A DNA stretch of 64,000 bases, taken from Rhytidiadelphus loreus. Its lineage: Eukaryota > Streptophyta > Bryopsida > Hypnales > Hylocomiaceae. Positions 22,461 to 35,403 of this stretch are shown one piece after another. How positions within the stretch are numbered: position 1 is the first letter of the stretch; the number at the start of each line of letters is the position of its first letter. The notes beneath the pieces are model-generated. The model made no database searches, had not been told where the DNA came from, and worked only from the letters and a program-made list of their open reading frames with translations. A program made the position numbers and the translations under genes. Location: positions 77,246,981 to 77,310,980 of the forward strand of contig OX344762.1 of the NCBI GenBank assembly GCA_947034895.1. Reading direction: 5' to 3'.

Positions 22461-25400
22461 AGTGTGTTGGATTGGGGCCCACACATAACTAAAGTACAAA
22501 ATCATGGTAGGAGTTTGGGAATTGCGTTCTCAACAACATTCTTTATCTTGGAAAGAAGGAGACCACCATTTAAAAAGAAATAACTCAGATTCTATTTTGG
22601 AGTTGGCGTAAATTAAGAGTCTCTCCATTCATGGTCCAATTTCAAAGCTCGTGGGCACAAACAAGTGGCTCAAAAATTATAGGCCCTAATTAGAGATGAC
22701 TCTATACTATCTAATTGAAGGTTTTATTACACTATCTATTAGGTTTATTATGATAAATCATATGCTTTGTGTTTATTACTCCTTCAATCCCATTACTAAA
22801 AACCTCCAAATCTAATATAATGTATGTACAACCAAATCTCTCCATTTATTGATTTTGATCATTGAGTAAGCAATCTAAAATTCAAATCATGTGGATATCT
22901 TTTCCGCCCTCTGTTTCACATCATTTGCTTGACAATTGACAATCACAATCAATAAATGGATCATTTTTAGTGGTGCATGCACTATGTCCAATTTGGAGGT
23001 TTTTAGATAATTTGGAGGTTTTTAGATATGGATAATTTGGATAATTTTCAAATGGAGTCATACGTGCTCATGCTTATCACTGAAACCATCATACTCCCTC
23101 AATTTCAATAATTATTATGATGAGTGAGAATGGCTCATGTGTACATGGAAAAAAAGTATCATTCAATTAGCAATAGCCGATGTGAATTGTGAAATGATCT
23201 TCTCACAATTCAAAGAAAAACAATTAATTACAAGATTAATTTTGTCCTATGTAAGCTTAAACCTTCCAACTATATGATTACTGTTTAACCCTTTAAGAAA
23301 TAAGGGATAGTTTAAATTTCCAAAATTTGGGCCAAAATTGTGAAGATGTATTATAAAATATAACTTAAAATAATAATTTAATGGTGACTCTCAAACAAGA
23401 GTTGTAAAATTTGATTCATAGATCAGATTCATACACTTAGATCAGCTAGTATACAAACCAATATTTTTGAATTAAATTTAAAGTTAAAAATAAAAAATTA
23501 CTTCTAAAATTCATTGTAGATTGAATATTTGAGATTATCACAAGAATTTTTTTCCTTTGAGTTCAAAATGTTAAATTCTAAAAATAGTAAATTTTGAAGA
23601 TTTTTATTTTAGTATTTTATTCAAATCATTTTTTAAGGTCATTTTTTAACTTAAAATGTCACTTTTTGAAGCCAAACCTACTATTACCTTTTGAAATATG
23701 GAATATTTGCAAAACAAAGTCTTTAGAATCTATATTGTACAAATGTTAAAGAACTAACACAAGAATCTTCCAAAAAAATTATAGATGAAAAAACTCATTT
23801 TTGTGTACTTAGAATGTCTTTGCATTCATTTGTTTTTCAAAATTTGAACATCTGGTCCTTTAGAGGTTAATTTGTGTATGGAAGAGCATTTTATCAATAC
23901 AATATTTTTATCTTTTGCATAGGCATTCTTTTAAATAGGAGTTGTCCAACACATATTCAAGCTAGATGGTAGACAACAATAGATGAAAAGCCATATTTTT
24001 GTATTAAAAAATAATTAATTAACAAAATGCATTAAATTTTGAAACTAGAATCACGAGAGATCTTTCCAAAATTCTTTAAAGTTATTGATTTGATGACTTT
24101 TGGAGCATGTAGCACTTACTTGAAGTTTCATTTTCTATTTAATTAGAGGTACAAACTGATGCAAATCAGCTTACATCATTGACCCTTATTCTAGTGTACA
24201 ACACAGAATGATCCCTTTGTATAAAAATACTTCTTTGGCTTAATCCAATAAGGACTTCAAGGACTCAAAGCATTCAATGAATAACTTTTAGGAAACTATA
24301 CAAACAAAGAATGCACCTATTCATCTAGAAATTTGATGATTTTTGGCTAACTACCTTGGTGATAGGGCCACATCCTTCCAACATTAGCATATTCAACATT
24401 GGACAATCTCTTAAGAATCCAAAAGTCTAGATTTAGTGAAATAATTAAATAGCACATTTATAATAACTTTTGAATATGGTATCTGAATAATGCAAATGCT
24501 TGGTGCATTGGAGTACTTGTTTATTTGCTAACAATAGTATTTCCATTCTACTAACAAACACCTCCTCTACATTCTTGGTCCCTATAAAGTAAGAGCATTC
24601 AATATCACCACTTTTTATTTACCACCACCTATGAAAGGGCCTAGAAGGAATAAAATAAGATTGAAAAAGTACCACTACATCCGCTATTCTACATCAAGTT
24701 TTGAAAGCAACCAATGGGAATTGAAGCATTTCATGCTTCAAGAGTGTCCATTGAAGGGAGTGTAGTGGCACATGTGGTGTAGGTAGCCTATGCTTTCAAC
24801 TTCAACAATTTGTAGAATACGAATGAACATCAAAACATTATGAAACAAATTGGGTTGGATTCCTCTTGAAGTCACTAACAACCTAGTTGAAATGTTTCTC
24901 CTATATGCACTTGGAGATGAGAGCACAAGAGAAAGTGTCACTTTTGGGGGTACTCTTGCCTTAGTACTTGCTCACTTTTTGAATAATTTCCTACTCACGC
25001 TTCAAGCTTCTTCCATGTAGCTTTTGTCAATGCAAAGTCTCCTCTCCTTCAGTCAGCACTTGGAGTGTCGCAATTAGGTCTTGGTTATAACATCGAAAGA
25101 AAAACAAGGAAATGGTCATGTTCTAGAAAGGCTTCCAACATATCATGTTCGTTAGGTCAATCCACTGCATCTTCATATTGAGTGCGTTACAAGCATACTG
25201 GAAATGTATCTCATCCCACAATTTGTGGAAACAAAAGGGCAGAATATAGATTCCCCAACCGATGGGATCAAGAACGTCATGCGCTTAGGACACGGTAGGC
25301 AAGCAAACTAGAAACTTTTGTGCGAACAGTTCAAACCTCTTGCACTTATAGTGAGAGGAGAGAGATCCTTAGAAAAGCTACGGTAACTGTCGGTAAGACG

Positions 25401-25869
25401 AGAACAGATCTCAGAGCTGCAGCTGATGCAAGCAGTATCAAAAGGCCGATTAATACTTACAATCCCTCTTGCTCTCTCCCTCCACATAACGAAATGCCAA
25501 GAGAAGAACAAAACTTGAACGCCAAACTAAATTTGTACGTCAATGTACCTAGCAGAAAAGGGAAGTTAACCAGTTCCAGTTACAAAGCACCAATTTAGGT
25601 CAAAAATCACGTCAGTAAACAGCTTCAAATTCAGCAGGTGCATTCAAGTACATATTTCAGAAGTCCACATTGAGTTGCAGCCAAAGTAGGCAGTATCAAA
25701 ATATATATATTACACTCTATCACACCTCCACTTACAACACAAGTACAGAGTAACTATGATTGAACATCAAAGTTGACTATCAATCTAAATTTTGTATATG
25801 ACCTACAGAGGGAAGTATCATACATTTCTCAACCGACATTGAAGAAACGAGAGACTGCACATGCATCAA
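22461..25869. other. no gene recognised
   Basis: AT-rich intergenic DNA. It has short direct repeats (GATAATTTGGAGGTTTTTAG twice near 23,000) and scattered low-complexity sequence. From about 25,300 composition becomes less AT-rich, approaching the 3' side of the GFA-domain gene. No protein-coding evidence. Confidence 0.5.
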
Positions 25870-26283
25870 TCACGACGTTGTCACGCTTGGCTTCGAGGCG
25901 GCATCGATCCCAGAGGCTTCAAAACTGGCCTCCCAATTCTGGCCATCATACGTCCTCACTTCGACGTGAGAGAGCGTCCCCGAATCCACGCAATTCACAG
26001 TCACCGCCACCCCGTCTGGATTCGAGCGAGGGATGTAGAAGGACGTGATCCCACACACCTTGCAGAAATAATGCTTGGCGGTATGGGTCCCGAACGTGTA
26101 CAAGGTGAGATACTCGCGGGAGGAGTCCTCCAACTCGAAATCACGCTGCGGGACGATGAAGTGGACGTTCCGTCGCATCGCGCAGTCCGAGCAGTTGCAG
26201 TCCCACGCTACGACGCTCGCTGGTGCCTTCACTTTGTAGCGCACTCGCCGACAGTGGCAACCCCCTTGATGTTGCGTCGCCAT
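25870..26283 (-). CDS. GFA-domain (CENP-V / Gfa-like) zinc protein
   Basis: A complete single-exon frame of 137 residues. The zinc-binding cysteines of the GFA fold are all present in order: GGCHCRRVRY (about residues 7-16), CNCSDCAMRRN (about 29-39) and YFCKVCGITSFYIPRS (about 72-87), followed by the conserved NPDGVAVTVNC. Family members include bacterial glutathione-dependent formaldehyde-activating enzyme and eukaryotic CENP-V; for plant homologues the substrate is not established, and none is claimed here. The ATG at 26,281-26,283 directly precedes the short MATQHQ leader, giving the usual length of short GFA proteins. No targeting signal is evident, so a soluble cytosolic or nuclear location is likely. 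Neighbours are more than 3 kb away. Confidence 0.9.
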   Translation of the reverse strand: MATQHQGGCHCRRVRYKVKAPASVVAWDCNCSDCAMRRNVHFIVPQRDFELEDSSREYLTLYTFGTHTAKHYFCKVCGITSFYIPRSNPDGVAVTVNCVDSGTLSHVEVRTYDGQNWEASFEASGIDAASKPSVTTS

Positions 26284-27082
26284 GCTGGAGACCTAATCGA
26301 CGGATCGCTTGCGCTCTTGCACCAGATTGCGAAACTTCACGGACTGCAAACGTCGGGGGAAATTAAGCTTCTTGAATCCCTAAAGCCATTGCTACTTGTG
26401 TCGCACAGATGCGAGGCTTCAAACCATCATCGACTGCAAAACCCTAAACACATTGACACTTGTGTTCCGCAAATGCGAGAATTCAATTCAACGTCTGGAA
26501 ACTTCTAGAAACATTAGCTTGTAGATCATGGTCATCACGGCCCACTATGCGACACCTACATTTGGACCCAAAAAAAAGCCACCTTCTACATATTCCTGAC
26601 ACAAGATGAGCACAATTAAAACACTGGAGCTTAGGACACTCTACATGTAGTGTTAATTTTTGCAATCAAAAATTTATTTACCTTATTCATCCAGTATTCA
26701 AATATTGCAGCATTGGATTCTTCTTTCATTTGCCAATAAGGTTTGATAAAAACAAGCAGCTACATGATTGGTTGTGTTCCTATAGCATTGGCGCACTTTT
26801 TGAGTAAGGTACTTACTCAAGCTTCTTCACATGTAGCTTCTATTGATGTAAAGCCTCCTTCCCTATGGTTCAAAGTTAGCAATTTATGTTTCATGATTGA
26901 ACATATTTTCAATTGCTACTATTTAATATTAATTCAAACTAACCTTTTAAGCTAAATTGAAGCTTTCAACGTATGCTGAAGTTATAATTCCAAATTTTTA
27001 TTATATGAGACCAATATATGTATTGTCTACCTTCAAGTCAAAAAGACTAGTCCTATTGTCATATGATCAAACTTTGTTTTTT

Positions 27083-28041
27083 CTAACCCCTAAACGTCCA
27101 AACAATTTTTTCTGGCAACTTAGCGATTTTGGGCAGCTCACTACAGACGGATTTTTTCTTTTTTTTCTTTGAAAATTTCACAAAATATGGGGACAAGGAG
27201 TAGTTTTAATGCCCAACAATTTTCATAACTCTTGACTACATGATTCAAAAGTTATTGCATGATATGTAATTTTCAATGTTTGGCGGGCAACCCAGGCAAA
27301 AAAAAAAAACTTTTTTGAAAATCACTTTTTAAGAAAATAAAAATTTGAAATTTATCCTCTATATTTTTATATATGTGGTAAGCTTTTAATCATTCCATTT
27401 TGATTAATGAGATGAAAGTTATGAGGAATTTTAGTTTGGGTTAGTTTGTAGGTAGTTATATATAGAATCTCTACTCTAAAATAAACTTTGAAGTCCTTTA
27501 TTTAACTTAATTTTAAATATTTTTGGAAATAAATAAAAACATTAGGTGTATATTGTTTATTACAACATTACAAAAATTGGGATTGTAAATTTTCAATTCC
27601 ATTAATAAATCATTAACAATTTAGTATTTTTAATCATTTTCTACTTCTTTCTACTTATTATTTCTTTCCTATATGTTGTACAATTCCAAATGATCTAAAA
27701 ATTTTCAAGCATGTAGCCAACTTGACTTGAGGAATGGATCCAAAGAGTAACTACCATTTTGGACATTTTTTCATACAAATGTGACCTTGTGAAGTGCAGC
27801 TGCCTGTATTTTCACAGGGCCAGAAAAAGGATTTTTGTCACTTCATATGTTAATATCTTGCAATCTACATGGTGGAAAATTTTGAAATTGTTTTCACGTC
27901 TTCTCTAAATATTTTACTACAAGATCCTACACTTACATTTGCCTAGAAATATTTTTCATCTAAAATTTGGTGCTTATATAATGCAAGGGCAGTTTTGGAG
28001 CAGTTTTGGTGAAAACATAGTCTCTGACGTTAAGGGGTTAA
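27083..28041 (-). mobile_element. TTAACCCC-terminated element, copy B1
   Basis: The left end CTAACCCCTAAACGTCC and the right end (reverse complement TTTAACCCCTTAACGTC) are inverted repeats about 960 bp apart. The interior in reverse orientation matches the element at 45,667-46,190 over several hundred bases (GCATGTAGCCAACTTG, CATTTTGGACATTTTTTCAT, GATCCTACAC/GATCTTGTAG). It has no coding capacity, hence non-autonomous. No target duplication could be identified. Confidence 0.65.
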
Positions 28042-29041
28042 ACTCAATTTAGCTTTCTAAATTATTAGTGTTTGAATTTCAATGTAATATATTTTTGTAG
28101 CATGAAACTATGTATTATTTATCACTATGAAAAACATTTATTAGTTTTGTAATAAATTGTAATTTTTATAATTTTAAAATTAATCAATGAAAATAGAGAT
28201 AAATATAAAAGAAACAATCCAATTAATTTGAAATTTTTTAAAGAGGTAAAATAGCCATGCAAAATAGTGTGAATTTTTTCAAAATATGAATATATATAAT
28301 ATTATTTTATTTGATATTTTATTTGATTCTCAACATAAAAAAACCTTGGTCACGACCTTCATGTTGCATCACCATGATAAGCTGGATTTGGCCTTTATTT
28401 GATTGATTGGATTTTTTTAATAATTTCTATGTATTAATAACCTTCTTTTTTATAATAGTCATTTTTTAAAAGATTTTTTTTGAAAAAAATCAAATCATCA
28501 TGATCACATAAAAATATGTACATAAAACTATATCAATTAGAATAATTTGAAATTTGATTTTTTCAAATTCAAACAAAAATAAGATATCAACAATCAATGA
28601 TATATGATATTGTGAACTCGATGGTGTTAACCCTAAAAATCCTTGCATCTCAAAAGTGGATACACCTTGGTCAAACTTTATTGTAACTTTCAAAGTGTTC
28701 ATTTTTAGATTTGATTTGAAGATCCAATAGATGTCAATAATTTTAGGAATTTTTGTAGAATACAAAATAAAATTTATTTTGATTTACTAAAGTAGAATGT
28801 ATTGTGGAAATTTAACCAATCATGATATATATTTCAATTTTTTTGCATTTCTTAACTTTAAATTAAGGTTGGAATAATAGAAAATAATTTGAAACTAAAA
28901 TTAGAATTTTTCTTTTGAAAATTAACCTTTAAATGCTCAAGGAGATCTTTCCTCCAAAATCACCTCTAAACTACCAATTCTAAAATGAATGTATATAGTT
29001 TTTAAGAATTATTTTTTGAAAAATCTACCTACATGATCTTA
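28042..29041. other. AT-rich spacer, no gene recognised
   Basis: AT-rich sequence between two TTAACCCC elements, with no coding frames of note and no bounded repeat that I can delimit. Confidence 0.5.
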
Positions 29042-29966
29042 TTAACCCCTAAGGACCAAGGCCATTTTTTTGTCAAAAACTACTCAAAACTGTCATTTCT
29101 GCTGCATTCATCCAAAAAAACAAAAAATAATAATTTTCTTAGAATATAACCATAGGATCTTGTACTTTTCTTGTCTAGGATCATGTGGTAAAAATTTCAT
29201 GAAGTTTGACTATATAGATTGGAAGATATTAGCATTCAAAGTTGGAAAAAAAAATTTTGAACTCTGATTTGCAATTTCAGATGACTTTGATTGCCATTTG
29301 TGGAAAAAATTAGCACTATGGACCTTAAATTTATAATTCTTTGTGTTGAAGAATTGAGTTGAAAGTCTAGAGAAATAAATTTAAAAAAACATGCTTGATT
29401 TTCATTCTTTAAAAAACTGTTAAGTAGAAGTAGGTCCAAGATTGAAAGAAAAACTAAATCGTTAATAGCTCTAAGATGGGATTGAAACACAATTATCTCA
29501 ATCGTGAGATTGTTCTATCTAGAAAAATTAACCTCATCAAACAATTTGTTTTGAAAAATTGTGAAAATTGCATTTAAAATTGAATCCTATTAGTTATTTT
29601 TTCAAGAAGATGTTCAAATTGCCCGAAAAACAAGATTGCTCATAACTTTCACGTTACTAATCCAAATGGAATGAATAAAAGCTTCACATGTAGACAAAAA
29701 TATGATCTTTTAGAAAAAAAAATTAAAAATTTAATTTCAAAATTTTGTGGGTTTCTTTTTCTACTAGTGACGTGAAAATTATGTTTAAGATGGCATAACT
29801 TTTGATCCCATGCACTGATCGAAATAAAAATTATATTCCCACAAAGCTAATAAGTTTTCCTATCTTATGAAATTCTTAAAAAAGAATTCACTAAAAATTG
29901 AGATCATGGGAACCTGCCTAAAATCCATTTTGTTCCCCAAGGGGACAATGGTCCTTTAGGGGTTAA
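29042..29966 (+). mobile_element. TTAACCCC-terminated element, copy A1
   Basis: The left end TTAACCCCTAAGGACCAAGG and the right end, reverse complement TTAACCCCTAAAGGACCATT, are 925 bp apart and nearly perfect inverted repeats. The interior matches the copy at 60,671-61,591 along its length, with the same landmarks in order: GAGTTGAAAGTCT, CTTTAAAAAACTGTTAAGTA, ATGGAATGAATAAA, CATGTAGACAA and CCATTTTGTTCCCCAAGG. There is no open frame of note. It is a non-autonomous DNA element; the superfamily is unknown because no target duplication is clear. Confidence 0.75.
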
Positions 29967-32900
29967 CCACTATCAAATTACTCTACACTCTAAGATTTAA
30001 AAACTTTGACAATATAGATTCTATGATATAATGAATCAGAGTTTAGTTTTTGAAACAAAAACAATTTTGTTTCCTATATAGAATAATTCTAGGGGTTTAT
30101 ATCTCAAGTTTTCATAAAAGAAGAGTTTTTCATTTTTGACCAAATACAATTATGAATAGTTGAAAAATACATGCTAATTTTCATAAGAATTAAAGCAATG
30201 GAAGATTGTTAATGCCTTTCAATTAAGTGAAGTAAATTGGGAAAACAAAAATTTCATTTAATTGTGACCATTCATTATATACTCCAACCAATGGACCCTA
30301 TCCTCTGCTCACTTGTACACCTATGAAATTTATTTTTTGGAATAGCCTTTGATTGGCTAAATTTCTCTCCCAAAACAAATCTACAATGAACATTATTTAA
30401 AATGTTTGACTTTGAAAAATCACCCAAGATGGAGTTTTTATTCAAATCAAAAGTATTTTCAACTACAAAAAGATAATGTAACTAACTACATGAGAAAAAT
30501 ATAAAATTTCAAAAAATATATTTTTTGGTATCTAGCCCCTGAAGTGAGGCAATGACATAAAATGGTTTATTGGGATTAAGTGATTTGGATTCTACCACAT
30601 AGAGATTGCAATCGTAGTTAATAATTTATCAAAAGTTTTGAACTTTTTATACTTTACAAGTTGAGTAGAAAATTCAAATAATACACAAAATTGGGTGCTT
30701 TGAAAGCTATTCAACCCTTTTAGATGTGTCACATTTTATGAGTTCACTTCATGATACTTATACACATAAGTATTACCTTATTTGAAATTTTCTTAATTAT
30801 TATGGTAATTTGAGATGTCAAAATTATTTAAACCCCTCATAGGCAGGGGGATTTATGGTCCCCTCTTGTCCTTGTTTATGTTGGAAATGTTTTCTATTTT
30901 TTTCTATTGTTGCTTGGGATTTTATGTACTTTTTTTAATAAACTTCTTTCCTCTTGTCTCTCTTTTTTATATTCTAAATGATTTTTATTTTTACATATCA
31001 TGGCTTGGAATTTTTTTTATTTTTTTTTGGAAAACTTTGGAACTTTCTTTTTAAAATTTTAATATTCCATATATATACATACATACACACACAATTATTA
31101 TTAGTTTTTAATTTTTTAATTTTAATTTTAATTTTTTTTATATTACAAATTTTTTTTTTTTCAATTTCCTTATTTTTTGTTGGTCTTCTTCATTTCATTA
31201 ATTTTTTTCTCATCATCTTCATTAACTTTCTTAATCTTTGTTTAACTTTCTAATTTTTATTTAGTTGGAAAAAATTCCAAAACAAAATACAAGTCATTTA
31301 AATCTTGCATTCTTAGTGGCTTTTTTGCTTTCTTGTTGTACATTATTACATCCCCCATGGTTTGTTGCATGATTTAGATGCATTCATATTACTATGGGAG
31401 CAATGATTGACGTTAATATGCAACATTGTCAATACTCTTGAACAATGATATATGATTTATATTTGCATTAGTAGGGGTCACAACAACCATACTAAAAGTT
31501 TTTGTGACAGTGACGTCAATAGTAGTGAAGTACCGTTTTCTAGAGCCACCATAGAATGACTTTCTATAACTAGAGAATGACTAGTTAGAAATAGCCGACT
31601 TTGTAGCATGTACCCTACTATTGTTTTGGTGCCCTACACATTATGATGCATTGTGCGATGTTAAAAAATGTCAAAGAAAATATCCTTTCCAATCCCTTTC
31701 TCAAATTTGTCCATAATTTTTTATTTGAGGCTCAAAATCTGAAACAAATCTGTAGAGATGAAATTGAAATTGATTTCTTAACTTTTATTAGTTCAAAGAT
31801 TTTCAAAAAAAAATAATTTACTATGCCTAAATGAAGTTGAAATATTACTTATTACACAATTTATGTGTTTTAAAAATCCCACATAGTTTGTCTTGCCTCC
31901 TACCACCCCACTTGTATAAAGGGCTTGTTATTTGAACTTTCTACACTTGCACACTAAGTGGCTTGGGAAGCTAAGTAACACACATGTTAAATATAATATA
32001 GCATATGATGTATTGAATTGTGTACTATTGTAGAAATTTGAATGTACTTATTTTTGATTGGAGAATGACTATTCCTTGTGCAATTGTTATTACAGTCTTT
32101 TTTGCATACATCGTTGCAACTTGAAAATGACAAGAAAATGATTTCTTACATCTTTGGGTAGTGACTTGAATTCTAAATGTACATCACTTTAGAATGACAA
32201 TGAAATTATATATTAGTTCATATGAATGGCGCAAAAACTTCATTTCAACTTCTAAATGATTACATAATGACTTCCGATGTGGGCATTCATATCAAATGTG
32301 TAATGGATTTGCCATAAATTTAGAATGACTTCCAAATGACTAGCCATGTGGATGTTCCACATTGGACATAAAGGGGCAACATTTTCCAAATGGCAGCTCA
32401 TGAAACATTTCCTTCAACCAAACTTTCTTGACTACTTGAATGATAATAGTCTATCATCTACTTATACATCCAAAAGCGTGAGTCATTGGTGATAATAAAA
32501 AATGCAATCATTTATAAATGACTTGTCTACTATGACTTCAAGGCCTTCAAGTCATTTTGCAGTCAACTGGAATGATTGCTACGAAGTCATTTATGTGGTC
32601 ATTTTTTTTGTTGTAGTGATACAATTAGATCTACTATAGTGGTAATTAATATTTCTCAATAAAATTTGAAGTCAAATGTTTAAAACTACTTCTAAAATGA
32701 ACTATAGAGGTTGAATTAATGTAATTGTCACAAAAAAATCCTTTTACCCCTAAAGTCTCAAAAGTCTTTTGAAATGATTATTGAGATTCAAACAAGTTCC
32801 TATAATCTTAACTTTTGGTATGATTTTTTGAAATGTTTTTTTAAGATAGGAAAATTGGTAAGCTTTATGGGAATACATTTTTTATTTCAATCAATGTCTA

Positions 32901-33415
32901 GAAGTAAAAGGAATCCTATTCTAACTAAAAAACAAACAAGGGAGGGGAAGAGGTAGCACAACAAAACCACAAAACCATTTAGACAAGTTCCTATAATCTC
33001 AACTATCGGTATGATTTTTTGAATGTTTTTTAGATAGGAAAATTGATATGATTCTTAGGGATATATATTTTATTTCAATCAATGCCTAGGAGCAAAAATT
33101 ATCCCATCTAAACCAAAAAACAAATGAGGAAGGGGGGAGGTAGCAAAACAAACCCACAAAAATTTGATATAATTTAAAAAAAAAATTGTTTCTTATGGAT
33201 TATATTCTTGTTTATAGAAAGATTTCATTCATTTCATTTGGATAAGTGATGTGAAAATTATGGAGAATCTTGATTTACAAGCAATCTTAGCAAATTCTAA
33301 AGACAAGTAGGGCACATTTGCCACCGATAAAACAAGACCACTTTGGTGCCTTGGGTCAATCAAAATGACTTAGTTGATCATTATTTAATGTACAATTTTC
33401 CACTCCTGCAAACAA
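29967..33415. other. AT-rich intergenic DNA, no gene recognised
   Basis: A very AT-rich region with T-runs and a short TA/CA microsatellite near 31,068-31,092. The only bounded structure is the 191-bp tandem duplication listed separately. Open frames here are low-complexity Phe/Leu/Ile runs and are not credible genes. Confidence 0.5.
32792..33160. repeat. 191-bp tandem duplication
   Basis: Two head-to-tail copies start at 32,792 and 32,983 with ACAAGTTCCTATAATCT. They share GGTATGATTTTTTGAA, GATAGGAAAATTG, ATTTCAATCAATG and GAGGTAGCA in order. The copies differ at about one base in ten, so the duplication is old. Confidence 0.8.
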
Positions 33416-35403
33416 TCACCAAAATATTGAATTATAATTCCTGAAACACTTGTACAAAATTGAAATGCATAGTACTGATCTCGATACTGATAATGGGCCA
33501 AATTGCTCTACCGGATGTGACAAGAAACAACATAACATCTTGGAAATAGAGCTCAACGCTACGTAACAAAGTCTTGTAATCCTCAAAATTGTAACATACA
33601 ATCTCTAATAGCACTATTGATGCAATGTTAGTAGACGGGGAAGGGGTGAATCAGTTCTAAAATCATATATTTTACGAACGAGATTCTTCACCAATCTCCA
33701 CAAAGTAATGGATTGAGCTGCAATCTTGGGTCAACACTAGATATGAAGAGAATGTCAACATGAAAATTTTAAGGTATCCCGTACAAAGTCTTATATCAAA
33801 AAGTTAAAACAACAATTTTGGTGATGTCCTACCTTGCTTGGGTGGAGCTGAAAACAAGCTTGAAAACTTTTTTTCGAATCCTTATCAAGTGCATGACCCA
33901 ATGATCCTTCAACTGTCGACCTTGTTTGACTCATCATGAGTGAGATTGATCTTTTTTTTCCTTTTCCGAGTGTGCCTTGGCTTGTTCTTCGGCAAAAAAG
34001 GATTTCTTTTGTTCCTTGGGAGTCCTTCATTTCCAGAAATCTCCGGAACGGTCTCCCCTCCTCAATTTCCACCGTTGACTTCTTCTCGGGGTTGAGCTTT
34101 ACAAACTACGGAATATTTTCCTTCAATTCTCATATTCAACAGTTTTTTCACGTATCCAGTCCGGTTATTTCATTGTTTTTACTATGAATAGATAATTTTT
34201 CATCTGTTTTTTAAGTCTGTGTTTTAAAATCCAGTTGTTCTTTTTTCTCATTTTCATCGGCTAACTTTGTATTAACCGCTGGGTTTTCCCAAACGTTGAA
34301 CACTCTCTATAGTCTTCAGCAACGACTTTTTCCAGCGTATGACCAAGCCCACACAACTCCCAAGGTATTCATTGTGAGTCTCAACAATCCAGAAGATGCC
34401 ATCCACGACGCTGATCACTCGGACAGCTGCTTCAAACGGATGTGATTTTCTCCCCATCAACACCATACCAGTTTTAACGCCACTCTCTATAGCTCCCGTG
34501 CCAACAACAACGCACTCTGATGATAAAAGCTGCACAACCGTTCCCGAATCGCGCACGATCGACGCAGGAGTGGAGGAGCTGTCGCAAAACAACCTACGAA
34601 CGTTGTCACACAACGTTGCTATACAAGAAAAGCAGTCTCATTAGTTATCTATTTATTAGAAGCATACCCATCCCCAATAAGAACAAAACACATCGATTCT
34701 TAACGAGAATCTTGAAAGAGAAAGGCGCACACTTGAAGAAAGCATTGTCTAAAGAAACTAAGACTCTTCATCAAAATTTGAACGTCCAAATAGGGGGTGA
34801 GTCACACAAGAGTGAGCAAAATCTTTTCTCATTTTTAGCATTGCCACAATACCTCTTGATGTAGTTGTTGCAAATGGTAAACCACATTAAGCTTCGTAAC
34901 AATATCAATCACCCAAAGCATGATACTATCAGGTACATCTGTGGAAAATTCACATTAAAAGGTGTCCAACGTAGCAAGCATTTCTCGTATTGCCACTCAC
35001 ATTGGAGAATCAAAAGTTTCACTGGAGCAGGATGAAAACATAAACAAGAAAGGAGGACGGTAAGAAGTCATATTCCCCACAAGTGAGAACGACCTCACCC
35101 GCCATAGACCTGGTGGAGCCTCGCTTGAAAATCACACCGTTTTTGCACCCGCGTATAATGCACAACTCCTCAAGCACCTTGTCGAAAGGCACGGGCTTGG
35201 AGTAGCTTATAAGCTCGGTGGAGGCACCTCTTAGAAACACCCCTACAGGTTGCACCTCCACACCATCTCCCTCCTTCTCAACTCCCTTCCTCTTGCGGAG
35301 TAGCTACCGGCTCCTTCTCTTTCGCAACTCTTCTTCCAAGCACTCAACCTCCTCTTGCTCTCCTTCCTCTCCAGTCTCCCTCCTCTTATTGGAATCCATC
35401 TGA
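33416..35403 (-). pseudogene. decayed multi-exon gene of unknown family
   Basis: Minus-strand frames with gene-like composition lie in register. An ATG at 35,401-35,403 opens an acidic, basic-rich head (about 40 residues, Glu/Lys/Arg-rich). After a +1 shift near 35,290 the frame continues as QPVGVFLRGASTELISYSKP...CIIRGCKNGVIFKRG down to about 35,040. A second block at 34,272-34,613 encodes RLFCDSSSTPASIVRDSGT...ETHNEYLGSCVGLVIRW. Further possible exons are 33,825-34,072 (donor AAG|GTAGGA) and 33,416-33,614. I do not recognise the family. The frameshift and the lack of clean splice joins suggest a pseudogene, but a badly predicted real gene is possible. Confidence 0.35.

Noticed and set aside
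30815..31253. Phe/Leu/Ile-rich frames resembling a membrane protein
   Set aside because: The DNA is T-rich low-complexity sequence; hydrophobic residues are forced by composition, and no start context or homology is seen.
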